From NCBI GenBank assembly GCA_035544215.1, contig DATKHY010000007.1, positions 62,001-126,000 on the forward strand: a stretch of 64,000 nt of DNA, read 5' to 3'. Positions within the stretch are counted from its first letter, which is position 1; each line of letters begins with the position of its first letter. Of this stretch, positions 50,264-59,268 are shown piece by piece. The translations under genes were made by a program, and so were the position numbers. This DNA comes from Candidatus Binatia bacterium (GTDB lineage Bacteria > Vulcanimicrobiota > Vulcanimicrobiia > Vulcanimicrobiales > Vulcanimicrobiaceae). The notes under the pieces were generated by a model. That model worked only from the letters and a program-made list of their open reading frames with translations, was not told where the DNA came from and did no database searches.

Positions 50264-51457
50264 TGACCTGAGGTTGCAAAACGGCTCAGGTTGAAACTGT
50301 GAGTTCCGGGCTACGGCCCAAGGAGAACTCACGTGAAGAAGAGTCGCTTCACCGAGGCGCAAATCGTCGCGATCCTCAAAGAGCTCGACGCCGGCACGGC
50401 CGCTACCGAGCTCGCCCGACGACATGGCCTTCACGCCAACACGATCCGACAGTGGCGAGATAGATACGCTGGGCTCGAAACCAGCGACCTCACGCGGTTG
50501 AAACAGCTCGAGGCCGAGAGCGCACGCAAGGATCGCGTGATCGCGCGACTGACCATGGAAGTTGACGCGGTCCGGGAGCTCATCGCAAAAAACGACTGGA
50601 GCCCTCGCAGCGAAAAGAAGCGGTGATGGCCTTGCAGGAGCACGGACTGTCGCAGGTGCGGGCATGCGCGATCGTCGGGCAGCCGCGACGCACGCTGCAC
50701 TACCACGGCAAGCCCAAGGACGATAGCGCGATCGCCGAGCGGACGCAGACGCTGGCACAAGAGCTCCCGCGGTGGGGTTGGCGCCGGCTGCTGATCATGG
50801 CGCGGCGCGGCGGCGTTGAGGTCGGTGAGTTTCGATTTCGGCGTATCTATCGGAGCCTGGCGCTGCAAGTGCGTCCGCGAAAGAAGCGCAAGGTCCGCTA
50901 CATCCGCGGCAACGTGGTTCCCGCCGTCTCGCGGCCCAACGAGCGCTGGTCGATCGACTTCCTCCATGACCGATTAGCGAACGGCCGCAACGTTCGGGCG
51001 ATCGCGATCGTCGATGACTTCACCCGCGAATGCCTTGCCCTGGAGGTCGGGTTCTCTTTTGGGAGCCACGACGTCATCCGCTGTTTCGAGGATCTCGCTT
51101 TTGAACGCGGGTTCCCCCAGACAATCCGTTTTGACAACGGCTCGGAGTTCACAAGCCACGCCATGCTGCGCTGGGGCGCTGAACGAGCGGTCCAGCTTCA
51201 CTTCATCGAACCGGGCAAACCGACCCAGAATGCCCAGATCGAATCGCTGAACGGAAAGATTCGTGACGAGCTGCTCAATGCACACAGCTTCATGACGATC
51301 TTTGAAGCTCGACGCGAGGCCGCCGAATGGCGGCAAGACTACAACGAAGTTCGGCCGCACTCTGCACTCGGCTATGGACGCCAAGGGAGCTCGCCGAGCA
51401 ACTTCAAACTAACCAACCCTCACAGTTATCACCTGCGTAGAATGCCACCTCAGGTCA
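50264..51457 (+). mobile_element. IS3-family insertion sequence
   Basis: An element of about 1.19 kb bounded by inverted repeats beginning TGACCTGAGG (left, 50264) and its complement CCTCAGGTCA (right, ending 51457). It holds orfA and orfB with a DDE integrase domain. Beyond the ends only a 2-bp GC is shared and no clear target duplication is seen. The orfB stop (TAG at 51463) lies in flanking DNA. Confidence 0.8.
50333..50626 (+). CDS. IS3-family transposase OrfA
   Basis: A 97-residue protein with an N-terminal HTH (RFTEAQIVAILKELDAG, then TAATELARRHGLHANTIRQW) and a C-terminal coiled coil (RLKQLEAESARKDRVIARLT) that dimerises. It is the DNA-binding part of the IS3 transposase. The stop overlaps the orfB start, so production may be coupled. 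Confidence 0.88.
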   Translation: MKKSRFTEAQIVAILKELDAGTAATELARRHGLHANTIRQWRDRYAGLETSDLTRLKQLEAESARKDRVIARLTMEVDAVRELIAKNDWSPRSEKKR

Positions 51458-51465
51458 GCGGATAG
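50623..51465 (+). CDS. IS3-family transposase OrfB (DDE integrase)
   Basis: A 280-residue protein. The rve domain carries the three acidic residues in RWSIDFLHD, IRFDNGSEFTS and NAQIESLNGKIRDELL, with the typical YNEVRPHSALGYG end. GTG at 50623 is followed at once by ATG at 50626. It runs past the right inverted repeat into the flank. The frame is intact, so this copy may still be mobile. Confidence 0.9.
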   Translation: MMALQEHGLSQVRACAIVGQPRRTLHYHGKPKDDSAIAERTQTLAQELPRWGWRRLLIMARRGGVEVGEFRFRRIYRSLALQVRPRKKRKVRYIRGNVVPAVSRPNERWSIDFLHDRLANGRNVRAIAIVDDFTRECLALEVGFSFGSHDVIRCFEDLAFERGFPQTIRFDNGSEFTSHAMLRWGAERAVQLHFIEPGKPTQNAQIESLNGKIRDELLNAHSFMTIFEARREAAEWRQDYNEVRPHSALGYGRQGSSPSNFKLTNPHSYHLRRMPPQVSG

Positions 51466-51491
51466 ATCGCCGCCGCCGCGAAGAGGTGCGC

Positions 51492-51926
51492 ATGTCGAAC
51501 TCATTGCGCGGCCTTCTCATCGTTTTGCTCAGCCTCGCCGCACTCGCCCGAATGGGCGCGGCCTCCCCGGCCTCCGAGGTCCTCCAGTTCAGCAGCCCGT
51601 CGCGCGGGATCGGGTGCGTCTATGCAAATTTCGGGACCGCGTCGCTGCGCTGCGACGTGCGCGGTGGCGTCGTCCCGCTACCGGCACGTGACCCCAAATG
51701 CCCAATGGAGGTCAATTGGGGGCAGGGCTTCGTCATGGGCGTGACCGGTCGGGCTAAGGTCGTCTGCGCCGGCGATACCGCAATGGGCTCAAATACGATC
51801 GTCGCGTACGGAACGACGTGGCGGCACGCCGGTTTCGTCTGCGCCTCCTCGACCGATGGGATGCGCTGCACGAACGAGAGCGGGCACGGCTTCTTCATCT
51901 CGCGCGGCCGAGCGTATCGTTTCTAA
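51492..51926 (+). CDS. Secreted DUF6636-like protein
   Basis: A 144-residue exported protein. Residues 1-24 are a signal peptide (LLIVLLSLAALARMGAASPA). The mature part begins FSSPSRGIGCVYANFG and has paired cysteines (VRCDV type: LRCDVRGG, ending VCASSTDGMRCTNESGHGF), as in DUF6636. AAGAGG at 51481-51486 sets the start at ATG 51492. The function is unknown. Confidence 0.7.
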   Translation: MSNSLRGLLIVLLSLAALARMGAASPASEVLQFSSPSRGIGCVYANFGTASLRCDVRGGVVPLPARDPKCPMEVNWGQGFVMGVTGRAKVVCAGDTAMGSNTIVAYGTTWRHAGFVCASSTDGMRCTNESGHGFFISRGRAYRF

Positions 51927-51983
51927 CGCGCGCCGAACAGACCAGACGCGCTGGACTAGACGCGCGTGTGACGGAGGGCAAAC

Positions 51984-52400
51984 ATGAATCAAAAGGATCG
52001 CGTAGAGATCGATCGTCTCGCTGAGGCGCTAACTGCGGCGTGGAATGCTGCAGACGGCGTGGCCTTCGCAAAAATGTTCACCGAGGACGCGGACTTTGTC
52101 AATATCCGTGGCGATCACTTTGTGGGTCGCGATACGATCGCAGAAGGACACCAGAGGATCTTTGACAGCATCTATCGCGACAGTCGGAACGTTTTTGCGA
52201 TATCGAAGATCCGGGAAGCTACCGGTGAAGTTGTCGTTGCTCTGATGGAGGCTCATTTGCATTGCCCGCAGGGACCCATGGCGGGAGATAACGATGCGAT
52301 TGCGACGGCCGTGCTGTGGCGCGAACCTTCTGGTTGGCGCATTGCTTCGTTCCACAACACACTTAAGCAGGGTCCCCCAGGCGCCCGACCCACTCGCTAG
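51984..52400 (+). CDS. SnoaL-like/DUF4440 (SgcJ/EcaC type) protein
   Basis: A 138-residue cone-shaped alpha+beta protein of the NTF2/SnoaL superfamily. EALTAAWNAADGVAFAKMFTEDADFVNIRGD is the family start (given here in shorter form as AAWNAADGVAFAKMFTEDAD), with WRIASFHNT near the end. Members include small enzymes and stress-related proteins. The next gene shows no functional link. Confidence 0.8.
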   Translation: MNQKDRVEIDRLAEALTAAWNAADGVAFAKMFTEDADFVNIRGDHFVGRDTIAEGHQRIFDSIYRDSRNVFAISKIREATGEVVVALMEAHLHCPQGPMAGDNDAIATAVLWREPSGWRIASFHNTLKQGPPGARPTR

Positions 52401-52423
52401 AGAGCTTTTTTAGCGGCTACCGG

Positions 52424-52602
52424 CTATATAAACAGTCGCCGTTCTAAGCTCGGGATCCGGACGTTTCCTCCCCACACGTCCATCGCGTTGGCAGGCGTTA
52501 CCAGGAAGCCGGCGTTCGGCCATCGATGGGCTCGGTCGGCGATCGTTTCGATAACCGGTGACCCGATCGCGATAGCGCAAGCGGGAACGAGCCCCTGGCT
52601 GA
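52424..52602 (-). pseudogene. Possible truncated gene end beside the att repeat
   Basis: One minus-strand frame, closed by TAG at 52424, reads AIAIGSPVIETIADRAHRWP then NAGFLVTPANAMDVWGG and RRLFI. It has coding texture but no start and runs into the repeat arm at 52603. It may be a gene cut by recombination. I recognise no family. Confidence 0.3.
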
Positions 52603-52730
52603 TTTTCTAACATTTTCTAACGGAGCGGTCGGGCATGGGCGGGAACGGACGGGAGCCAGAGCAGCGAAAAGCCCTACAGAATAACACGAATCGGTAGCGG
52701 TCGGGACTCTCCAGAACCCCCCGAGTTGTG
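52603..52730. repeat. Repeat arm flanking att copy 2
   Basis: Starts with two TTTTCTAAC units (52603 and 52613), then CGGAGCGGT, GCCAGAG, GCCCTACA, TCGGTAGCGG and CGGGACT in the same order as at 59131-59268. The two arms differ by scattered changes only. The TTTTCTAAC units could be arm-type integrase sites. Confidence 0.7.
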
Positions 52731-52750
52731 GTTCGAATCCCGCTGGGGCT
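52731..52750 (+). repeat. att-like core, copy 2
   Basis: GTTCGAATCCCGCTGGGGCT, identical to the end of tRNA-Glu. It is followed by a poly-T run and TTTCGTCCTTA, which copy 3 also has. It marks the junction of two stacked elements. Confidence 0.85.
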
Positions 52751-52843
52751 TTTTTTTCGTCCTTATTTTACAAGAAGTTCGCGACACCCGAGGCTCTGGG
52801 CATCAAGAGTGCATCAAACGCAGAGCCTCTTTTCCGCTGTGCC

Positions 52844-52912
52844 TTAGCCGACCAGGCGACCAAAGGCATCGGCCGCCTCGGCGTCTCGGCTCCGATAGAC
52901 GTGCAGGTAAAA
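52844..52912 (-). pseudogene. Tail of a second tyrosine integrase
   Basis: The frame reads FYLHVYRSRDAEAADAFGRL, VG and stop at 52844. It aligns with the end of the first integrase (ITVYRERDLAAAEAFDRMVS). Its stop is 94 bp past att copy 2, against 97 bp for copy 1. Upstream homology is lost, so only about 22 codons remain. Confidence 0.65.
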
Positions 52913-53164
52913 GGCTCGGCAGGCAGGCTTTGGTTTAACGCACTAAAGACTCGGATGTGATCTTCGATGCTGAATCTGTTGCGGGCGGTCGCTTTGAGCG
53001 TGTCGCAGACGGACGCGATCGCCGCGTCCGTTGAAGCGAGTATGAGAGAGCGCCGAATCCCGTCGGTCGATCGTCCTGTTGGCGGCCCTTCCAATCAGCA
53101 GTTCACAGCTACCCGTCGAAGCCAAATTAATCGGCTGGCTCTGGCAGGTGCCGTGCCGGCTGCG

Positions 53165-54343
53165 TTACGGAGTAATGGAAAACACGGTACCGCCATTATG
53201 CGCGCCGCCTTGTTTCGTCGTCCCGTAGAGTGTCCCATGTACGTCGAGCAGGCCTGCGCGGGGAAAACCGCCCTCGGTTTCCTCGCTGAAGCTGTGCAGC
53301 ACCTTCTCCGTGCCCCCCGTCGTGATGCTGAAGACCGTACCGTTATGATGCGCGCCGCCGTCCCTCGTCGTCCCGTAGAGCGTGCCACTTACGTCGAGCA
53401 GTCCTGCGAAGGGCACGATGCCGTCGCCTCCATCGCCGAAGTCGTGCAGCACCTTCTCCTTGCCGCTCGTCGTGATGCTGAAGACCGTGCCCCTTCCATG
53501 CGCGCCGCCTACAGCTGTCGTCCCGTAGAGCGTGCCACTTACTTCGATCAGGCTTGCGACGGGAAGCCTGCCGTCGGTTCCCACGCCGAAGCTGTGCAGC
53601 CCCCTCTTCAAGCCGCCCGTCGTGATGCTGAAGACCGTACCGGCATGATGCGCGCCGCCATCCCTCGTCGTCCCATAGAGCGTGCCACGTACGTCGAGCA
53701 GGCCTGCCTCGGGACCACTGCCGTCGGTTCCTTGGCCGAAGCTGTGCAGCACATACTCCGTGCCGCCCGTGATGAAGAACACCGTGCCCTTTCCGTGCTC
53801 CCCCCCTAGGGCCGTCGTCCCGTAGAGCGTGCCACCTACGTCGAGCAGACCCGCGACGGGGTCCCTACCGTCGGTTCCCTCGCCGAAGCTGTGCAGCACC
53901 TTCTCCTCGCCGCTTCTCGTGATGCTGAAGACCGTGCCGAATTTATGCGCGCCGCCTTTATCCGTCGTCCCGTAGAGCGTGCCGTTTACGTCGAGCAGGC
54001 CAGCATAGGGGTGACGGCCGGTTCCCTCGCGGAAGCTGTGCAGCACCTTCTCCTCGCCGCTTGTCGTGATGCTGAAGACAGTGCCGTCATCATGCGCGCC
54101 GCCAAGACGCGTTGTGCCGTAGAGCGAGCCACTTACGTCGATCAGCTTTGCAAAGGGGTGGTACCCGGCGGGAGGCCCTTTAAAGCTATACAACACACTG
54201 AATGCCAGCGGCCTTTCCAAGCGCTGGTCAGCGCTGGCGTTTGGGGGGTACTGGAAGGGCGAGACTTGCGCCACTTGCGAGCATGCCGCAACAGCGACGC
54301 AGCAGGCGAATAGTCCGAACCGGCTCAAACCGGAAGCCTTCAT
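53165..54343 (-). CDS. GloVer tandem-repeat lipoprotein (1)
   Basis: A 392-residue exported lipoprotein (lipobox VAVAAC). After a 45-residue linker come about seven repeats of 46-47 residues, each with LLDVxGTLYGTTxxGGAHxxGTVFSI and KVLHSF (seen here in pieces such as GTLYGTTRDGGAHHNG). This is the GloVer repeat, which likely forms a beta-propeller. A good AGAGGAG site precedes the ATG. It lies 80 bp after the S9 peptidase on the same strand. The DNA repeats produce long meaningless frames on the other strand. Confidence 0.9.
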   Translation of the reverse strand: MKASGLSRFGLFACCVAVAACSQVAQVSPFQYPPNASADQRLERPLAFSVLYSFKGPPAGYHPFAKLIDVSGSLYGTTRLGGAHDDGTVFSITTSGEEKVLHSFREGTGRHPYAGLLDVNGTLYGTTDKGGAHKFGTVFSITRSGEEKVLHSFGEGTDGRDPVAGLLDVGGTLYGTTALGGEHGKGTVFFITGGTEYVLHSFGQGTDGSGPEAGLLDVRGTLYGTTRDGGAHHAGTVFSITTGGLKRGLHSFGVGTDGRLPVASLIEVSGTLYGTTAVGGAHGRGTVFSITTSGKEKVLHDFGDGGDGIVPFAGLLDVSGTLYGTTRDGGAHHNGTVFSITTGGTEKVLHSFSEETEGGFPRAGLLDVHGTLYGTTKQGGAHNGGTVFSITP

Positions 54344-54423
54344 TTGCTTTGCTCCTCTTTCTGTTCACTGACTGGAAACTTTGTGGCCATGCCGGCAGCG
54401 TGGCGTGACCAACGAACCGGCAC

Positions 54424-56436
54424 TTATGCGTGGCTCTCCGGGGCCAAGTAGCGGTTGAACCATTCTATCATCTGGGCAAGAGCGTCGATCTGGTCGGTGA
54501 CTTTCTGCAGCGCATGACCTTCGTCGGCGTAGACGATGAGCTTTGTGGGCACACCAAGGGTTACCATCGCATGCCAAAACTCGAACGCTTGCGGCACCGG
54601 AACTTCCTCGTCGCGCTCGGGCTGCAGTATGAGCACTGGCGTCTTCGAGCGCGTGATGAACGTAATCGGTGAGCTCCGCGCATAGATGTTGGGGTTATCA
54701 TAGACCGTGGTTCCGAAGAAGGGAATCATCCACTGATCGATCTTGTTTTGACCGTAGTACGATTGCCAGTTGCCGATGCCGGCACCGGCGACGATTGCTT
54801 TGAACCGGGTCGACTGCGTCTCCGCCCACATCGACATGTAGCCGCCGTAGCTCCAGCCAAAAAGTCCCAGACGCTTCGGATCAATTGGTGCGGCGGCTAG
54901 AGCCGCGTCGATGCCCGCGAGATCGTCGCGCCAATCGCCGTAGCCGAAGTCCTTGGCGTTGGCTTTCGTAAACGCCTCACCGTGGCCGAAGCTGCCCCGC
55001 GGATTTGGCATAAAGACGAAATAGCCCGCAGAAGTGAGCGCGTCATAGCCATATGAAGCGAGCGCCATCGCGAAGTGATCGCCAAAACCCGGCACTGTTT
55101 CGGCGGAAGGTCCGCCGTGAATGATCGTGACCATCGGATAGGTCGCGCGTGGATCGAAGTGCAGCGGATAGACGAGCCAGCCTTGGACCGTAAGCCCATC
55201 GCTCTTCCACTGAAGCGATACGGCTTTACCGTGAAGCGGCATTGCGCCGGCGTTGCTGTGAGAAATTTGTCGCAGCTCTGTCGGCGGCCCGGCCCAGACT
55301 TCGGGCGGATCCGCAAAGGAGGCGCGCACGAGCGCGACGATCGAGCCGCCCTTCGCGCTCGACCAGCTCCAGAGCGACTCTTGGCGATCGGTCAGCACGG
55401 TCGCGCGGCCACTGGACGCGTCGACTCGCATGAGGTGCATCGCGCCGGAGACGTGCGCCACCACGTCGAGGCTCGATGAATCGTTCCAATGCAGCGACTG
55501 CACTGAGAACGGCGCGCCGTCGGTCACGTTGCGCGACACGCCCGTCTGCGGGTCAACGAGGTAGAGGTCGCCTCCGACTGACCCGAAATCGCTCATGATT
55601 CCGCCGATGACGGCGATCTGGCTTCCGTCGGGCGACCATTGCGGATCGTTCATCTGAAAGTTGGGTGCGAGCACGTCATGCATCGCGCCGGTCGCAACGT
55701 CGACGCGCGCAAGGTGCGCGATCCACCAGTTGTTGTTGCCGTCCCCCGTCGCGTAGGTCGCTGCAATCTGGCCGCTGTCGGGCGACCATCCGTATTCGTA
55801 TACGTAGACGTCCGGGGGCGTGAGCAGACGGAGCGCACCACTGCGAGCATCGATCGTCGCAAGGCGCTGTTCGTCCACCACCGTGCCGATCACACCCACG
55901 TTGCGCGCGCCGGGTGCGAGCGCCCCTGCTCCACGATGAGCGTCGGCGATATAGAGAATGGCAAGCGACCTGCCGCTCGGCGCCCACGTTAGCCGCTGCA
56001 CGTTACCGCTGAAGCGTGCCAACTGATGCAAGCGCCGGCCGCCGGCGTCGGCGACGAAGAGCTGGACCTGTCCCTTCGACCGCGCGTCGGAAAGAAACGC
56101 AATCCGGCGGCCATCTGGCGCCCAGACCGGATTCTTCTCGTCGTAGTACGCGTCGCGGCCGCCCGCGCTCAAACGGAGCCGTCCCCCACCATGGAGTCGT
56201 TGCACGTACAAAGCGCTGTACTGCGGCGATTGCAAAAGCCGGTTTCGATCGTAGAAGGCCTCCTGCCACGCGACCGCGCTGCCGTCCGGCGCAAGGTCGA
56301 CCCCACTGAGGTCGCGCACGGCATATGCTGCGATCAAGGCCTGCCGAATCGAAGGCGCGGCCGCAGTGCCCGCGACGCCTAGAATCGCGAACGCCGCGAT
56401 GGCGATCGAACACGCGCGATAGATTAGGTTAACCAC
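54424..56436 (-). CDS. S9 prolyl-oligopeptidase family serine peptidase
   Basis: A 670-residue exported enzyme with a signal at residues 1-26. A seven-bladed propeller (PVWAPDGRRIAFLSD, WSPDGSQIAVIGG) covers about 40-400. The alpha/beta hydrolase domain has GWSYGGYMSMWAE (nucleophile), QPERDEEVPVPQ (Asp) and ADEGHALQK (His), with HGGPSAET as the oxyanion region. Dipeptidyl or acylaminoacyl peptidase activity is expected. Start GTG at 56436, 4 bp after the next GloVer gene. Confidence 0.92.
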   Translation of the reverse strand: MVNLIYRACSIAIAAFAILGVAGTAAAPSIRQALIAAYAVRDLSGVDLAPDGSAVAWQEAFYDRNRLLQSPQYSALYVQRLHGGGRLRLSAGGRDAYYDEKNPVWAPDGRRIAFLSDARSKGQVQLFVADAGGRRLHQLARFSGNVQRLTWAPSGRSLAILYIADAHRGAGALAPGARNVGVIGTVVDEQRLATIDARSGALRLLTPPDVYVYEYGWSPDSGQIAATYATGDGNNNWWIAHLARVDVATGAMHDVLAPNFQMNDPQWSPDGSQIAVIGGIMSDFGSVGGDLYLVDPQTGVSRNVTDGAPFSVQSLHWNDSSSLDVVAHVSGAMHLMRVDASSGRATVLTDRQESLWSWSSAKGGSIVALVRASFADPPEVWAGPPTELRQISHSNAGAMPLHGKAVSLQWKSDGLTVQGWLVYPLHFDPRATYPMVTIIHGGPSAETVPGFGDHFAMALASYGYDALTSAGYFVFMPNPRGSFGHGEAFTKANAKDFGYGDWRDDLAGIDAALAAAPIDPKRLGLFGWSYGGYMSMWAETQSTRFKAIVAGAGIGNWQSYYGQNKIDQWMIPFFGTTVYDNPNIYARSSPITFITRSKTPVLILQPERDEEVPVPQAFEFWHAMVTLGVPTKLIVYADEGHALQKVTDQIDALAQMIEWFNRYLAPESHA

Positions 56437-56440
56437 GTAA

Positions 56441-57664
56441 TCAGTTTCCCGACAACGAGTAGATCGTGCCGAAGTTGTGTGAGCCGCCCTTTTGGGTAGT
56501 GCCGTATAGCGTTCCGCCTATGTCGATCAAGCCGGCCTCTGGGCGTGAACCGTCGGTCCCGCCGGCAAAGCTGTGTACCACCCGTTCCACGGGGCGCGTT
56601 GACAATTCGATTGTGAAAACCGTGCCCAGGCCGTGCGCGCCGCCGTCTTCGGTGGTGCCGTACAGCGTGCCGTTAACGTCGATCAGACCGGCTTTCGGGT
56701 GCGCGCCGTCGCTGCCGCCGGCGAAGGTATGGAGCACGCTGTATTCCATGCCATCGGGCTTCATTTGAAAAACCGTGCCGAGGCCAATGCCACCCTCTTC
56801 GGTCGTGCCGTAGAGCGTGCCGCCGATGTCGGTAAGGCCGGCGTATGGCCGCGCGCCGTCGCTTCCGCCACCAAAGCTATGCAATGTTTTCACGCCGGCC
56901 AGGTTAGTTTTAAAGACCGTGCCGTGTTCCGACACGCCGCCGCCTGCAGTCGTTCCGTATATTGCGCCGTTCACTTTGATCAAGCCGGCAACCGGGTGCG
57001 AGCCCGCAGGTTTGCCGTGAAATGCCTCGAGCGGCTCGTAAATGTGATCGTTTATCGAAAAGATTGTGCCTTCGTACCTGCCACCATAGCCGGAAGTCGT
57101 GCCGAGGAGGCCAAAAGTCGATTTGAGTAGGCCGCCGATGGGCCTTTCACCGTCGAGGCCACCTTCGAACCTATGAAGAACCCTTTCGGTGCCGCCGGTT
57201 GTGATTGAAAAAACCGTACCCCCTTCGCCAGAACCACCCTCTTCGGTCGTGCCATAGAGCTTGCCGTCCATGGCGGTTAAACCGGCTCTTGGGCCATTGC
57301 CGTCCCTCCCGCCGGCAAAGCTGTAGAGCGGGGTTTCCTTACCGGCGGGCGTGATCGCGAAGACACTGCCAAAGTGCCTAACGATATCCCCGTAGGTCGT
57401 GCCGTACAGTGTGCCGTTGAGTTCGGTGAGACCGGCACGCGGAAACCTGCCGTCGCGACCGCCTTTGAACTGGTAGACCACATCGTAACTCGAGTTCGGC
57501 TTGAGCGTCATCGCTCGGGCCAACCGGCCGAACGAAGGTTGCGAGCGCAGAGAAGGCGTGAGCGATCCGCGAGCCGGTGTGAGGTTCGATTGGGGCGTAC
57601 CCGAACAAGATGACAGCGTCAGAATCGTGACGGCGACAAGCGCAGCAAACGATCGTGCGTGCAT
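56441..57664 (-). CDS. GloVer tandem-repeat lipoprotein (2)
   Basis: A 407-residue lipoprotein. ATG at 57664 has AAGGAG 5 bp upstream; the signal ends LTLSSC. Eight or so GloVer repeats follow (GTLYGTTEEGGIGLGTVFQ, AGLIDVNGTLYGTTEDGG). It is more divergent than the repeat protein at 53165, notably the repeat reading FGLLGTTSGYGGRYEG. It lies 4 bp upstream of the S9 peptidase and is probably cotranscribed with it. Confidence 0.9.
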   Translation of the reverse strand: MHARSFAALVAVTILTLSSCSGTPQSNLTPARGSLTPSLRSQPSFGRLARAMTLKPNSSYDVVYQFKGGRDGRFPRAGLTELNGTLYGTTYGDIVRHFGSVFAITPAGKETPLYSFAGGRDGNGPRAGLTAMDGKLYGTTEEGGSGEGGTVFSITTGGTERVLHRFEGGLDGERPIGGLLKSTFGLLGTTSGYGGRYEGTIFSINDHIYEPLEAFHGKPAGSHPVAGLIKVNGAIYGTTAGGGVSEHGTVFKTNLAGVKTLHSFGGGSDGARPYAGLTDIGGTLYGTTEEGGIGLGTVFQMKPDGMEYSVLHTFAGGSDGAHPKAGLIDVNGTLYGTTEDGGAHGLGTVFTIELSTRPVERVVHSFAGGTDGSRPEAGLIDIGGTLYGTTQKGGSHNFGTIYSLSGN

Positions 57665-57836
57665 CGGGACTCCTTCGTACAAACCCACAGGACAAGGGGC
57701 GCCAATACGCCGTTCACGATCGGCGCCTAAGTGCACTCTCGCGGCACCAGGCGAAGCACCACGATGTGTCATGCGTCTGGGAGTCGGAATCGACAACGAC
57801 TAGACCGCGCCACCGTTGTAGCCTGCATTGGCGTAG

Positions 57837-58826
57837 TTAATGAGGGTCACAGAGCGCCTTGGCGACGATGATGAAGCCGTCATCATTGTCCTCCGGCCCG
57901 CGAACCATATGCACCGCGCACGCGCCCGGTTCCGCGTAGCTCGATCCGCCTCCGCCGCCACCATCAATTCGAAACCGATGGTCCGGGTCTGCATTGTTGC
58001 CTGTGCCGCCGCCGCCGCCAAACAAACCGCCGCCACCACCACCGCCGCCCCAGAGTCGTTTAGCTGTCTCCGAGGCTTGACCGTCGCCGCCATGACCCGC
58101 GACGCCAAAGCCGCCCTGGTTTGTACCAAACTTCCCGCCGGCGCCACCGTGAGTCTGAGCACCACCGTGACCGCCGCCCTCACGGTCGTATTCACTATCG
58201 CCGCGCGCACCGGTGAGAGGACCCCCGTCGCCCCCTTTCCAGCCGCTGCCGCTTTGCCCGCCGCCACCGCCCGCGACGATAAGGCGCTGGTCCAGCTTGC
58301 CGGCAGGGCCGCCCCTACGCACGTCGGAGGCGCCGCCCCCACCGTACCCTACGTGGCTGCCTATCTCGCCGCCAGGTAGTCTGTCTCCGCCATTACCGCC
58401 GCCGTTCCAACCGCCTTTGCCCCCCTTTACGGGGTTACATTTTCCTTCCGGAGACGCTCGGCTTCCATCCAGAGACGCTCGACACACTGGGCCGTGAGCG
58501 TGCCCTCTCCCGCCCACGAAGATGCCCAATTCTTCGCCCGGCTGCACTTTAATTGTAGCGTCTACCGCTCCGCCTGGGGCGCCGCGCGTATCTCCAGCGC
58601 CGCGGCCGGCATAGAGAAGGAATCGCAGGGCGTGGACGCCGGCGGGCACCGTGTAGGACTGAGGCCCTCCGGTAAAATCGAAGCGTTTTGTCTCAACCGA
58701 AGGTGTCACGCCGTCGCGCGCGATCGCCGGCACCGAGCTCGCCCCGCTAAGGGGAGTCGCGCCGCCGCAGGCAGACAGGATGATCGCGCTAAGACACGCG
58801 CCGAGAAGGATGGACACTCGTTTCAT
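57837..58826 (-). CDS. Glycine-rich (ALK-type TG domain-like) lipoprotein
   Basis: A 329-residue exported lipoprotein (lipobox IILSAC). It opens with a jelly-roll-like start (FDFTGGPQSYTVPAGVHAL, RFLLYAGRGAG). A long glycine-rich domain follows (GYGGGGASDVRRGG, LIVAGGGGGQ, GGGGGGLFGGGGG), ending GGGGGGSSYAEPG. The layout matches the polyglycine-helix domain of ALK-type receptors and bacterial surface proteins. The start is ATG at 58826. It belongs to the second tRNA-linked element. Confidence 0.8.
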   Translation of the reverse strand: MKRVSILLGACLSAIILSACGGATPLSGASSVPAIARDGVTPSVETKRFDFTGGPQSYTVPAGVHALRFLLYAGRGAGDTRGAPGGAVDATIKVQPGEELGIFVGGRGHAHGPVCRASLDGSRASPEGKCNPVKGGKGGWNGGGNGGDRLPGGEIGSHVGYGGGGASDVRRGGPAGKLDQRLIVAGGGGGQSGSGWKGGDGGPLTGARGDSEYDREGGGHGGAQTHGGAGGKFGTNQGGFGVAGHGGDGQASETAKRLWGGGGGGGGLFGGGGGTGNNADPDHRFRIDGGGGGGSSYAEPGACAVHMVRGPEDNDDGFIIVAKALCDPH

Positions 58827-59130
58827 TAGGTCTCTAGCTCCAAAATCGACGCCGCGCCTGCTGCGCATTGTCTGGGAGCAGCGTTATCGAAGCCTAAGCC
58901 ACGATCGCAGGCTGCCTTCGAGGGGATTGGCGCCGCCAGAAAGCCGCAATGCGCAAAGCCAAAACTCGGCGCATGAGTATGCCCCCGCCCTATTCTACTT
59001 CTTGCCGCGGTTTTTGCCAACCAACCTAAGCGCTGTGGAGCTTAAATCCAACGAGCAGCGAGATTCGCGGCGCCGCTTCGAAATGGCCACGCTACTCCAC
59101 GGCGTCCTGCCCGGGCGGCCGACTGGAACA
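58827..59130. other. No gene seen
   Basis: This stretch lies between the glycine-rich gene and the second repeat arm. Frames here are short, and no start with a ribosome site is apparent. Confidence 0.4.
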
Positions 59131-59268
59131 GTTTCTAACATTTTCTAACGGAGCGGTTAGAAACGGGCGGTATTGGTTGGTACAGGTCGGGAACCAGAGT
59201 GGTGAAAAAGCCCTACAAAGTAATACGTTTCGGTAGCGGACGGGACTGGCCGGAAACCCCCTTGTAGA
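59131..59268. repeat. Repeat arm flanking att copy 3
   Basis: Homologous to 52603-52730. It has TTTCTAAC at 59131 and 59141 and an inverted GTTAGAAAC at 59156-59164, giving a 9-bp inverted pair (GTTTCTAAC/GTTAGAAAC). The later segment shares GGAGCGGT, CCAGAG, AGCCCTACA and CGGTAGCGG with the first arm. Confidence 0.7.

Noticed and set aside
52967-53809. 280-codon plus-strand repetitive frame
   Set aside because: It is the antisense image of the GloVer repeats; the minus strand has signal, lipobox and ribosome site.
53165-57500. Possible CRISPR or non-coding tandem repeat array
   Set aside because: The repeats are about 140 bp, in frame and degenerate, and encode GloVer repeats. No short identical repeats with unique spacers were found anywhere.
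58826-59020. Small minus-strand frame upstream of the glycine-rich gene
   Set aside because: No start signal, no family, and its composition matches random GC-rich sequence.
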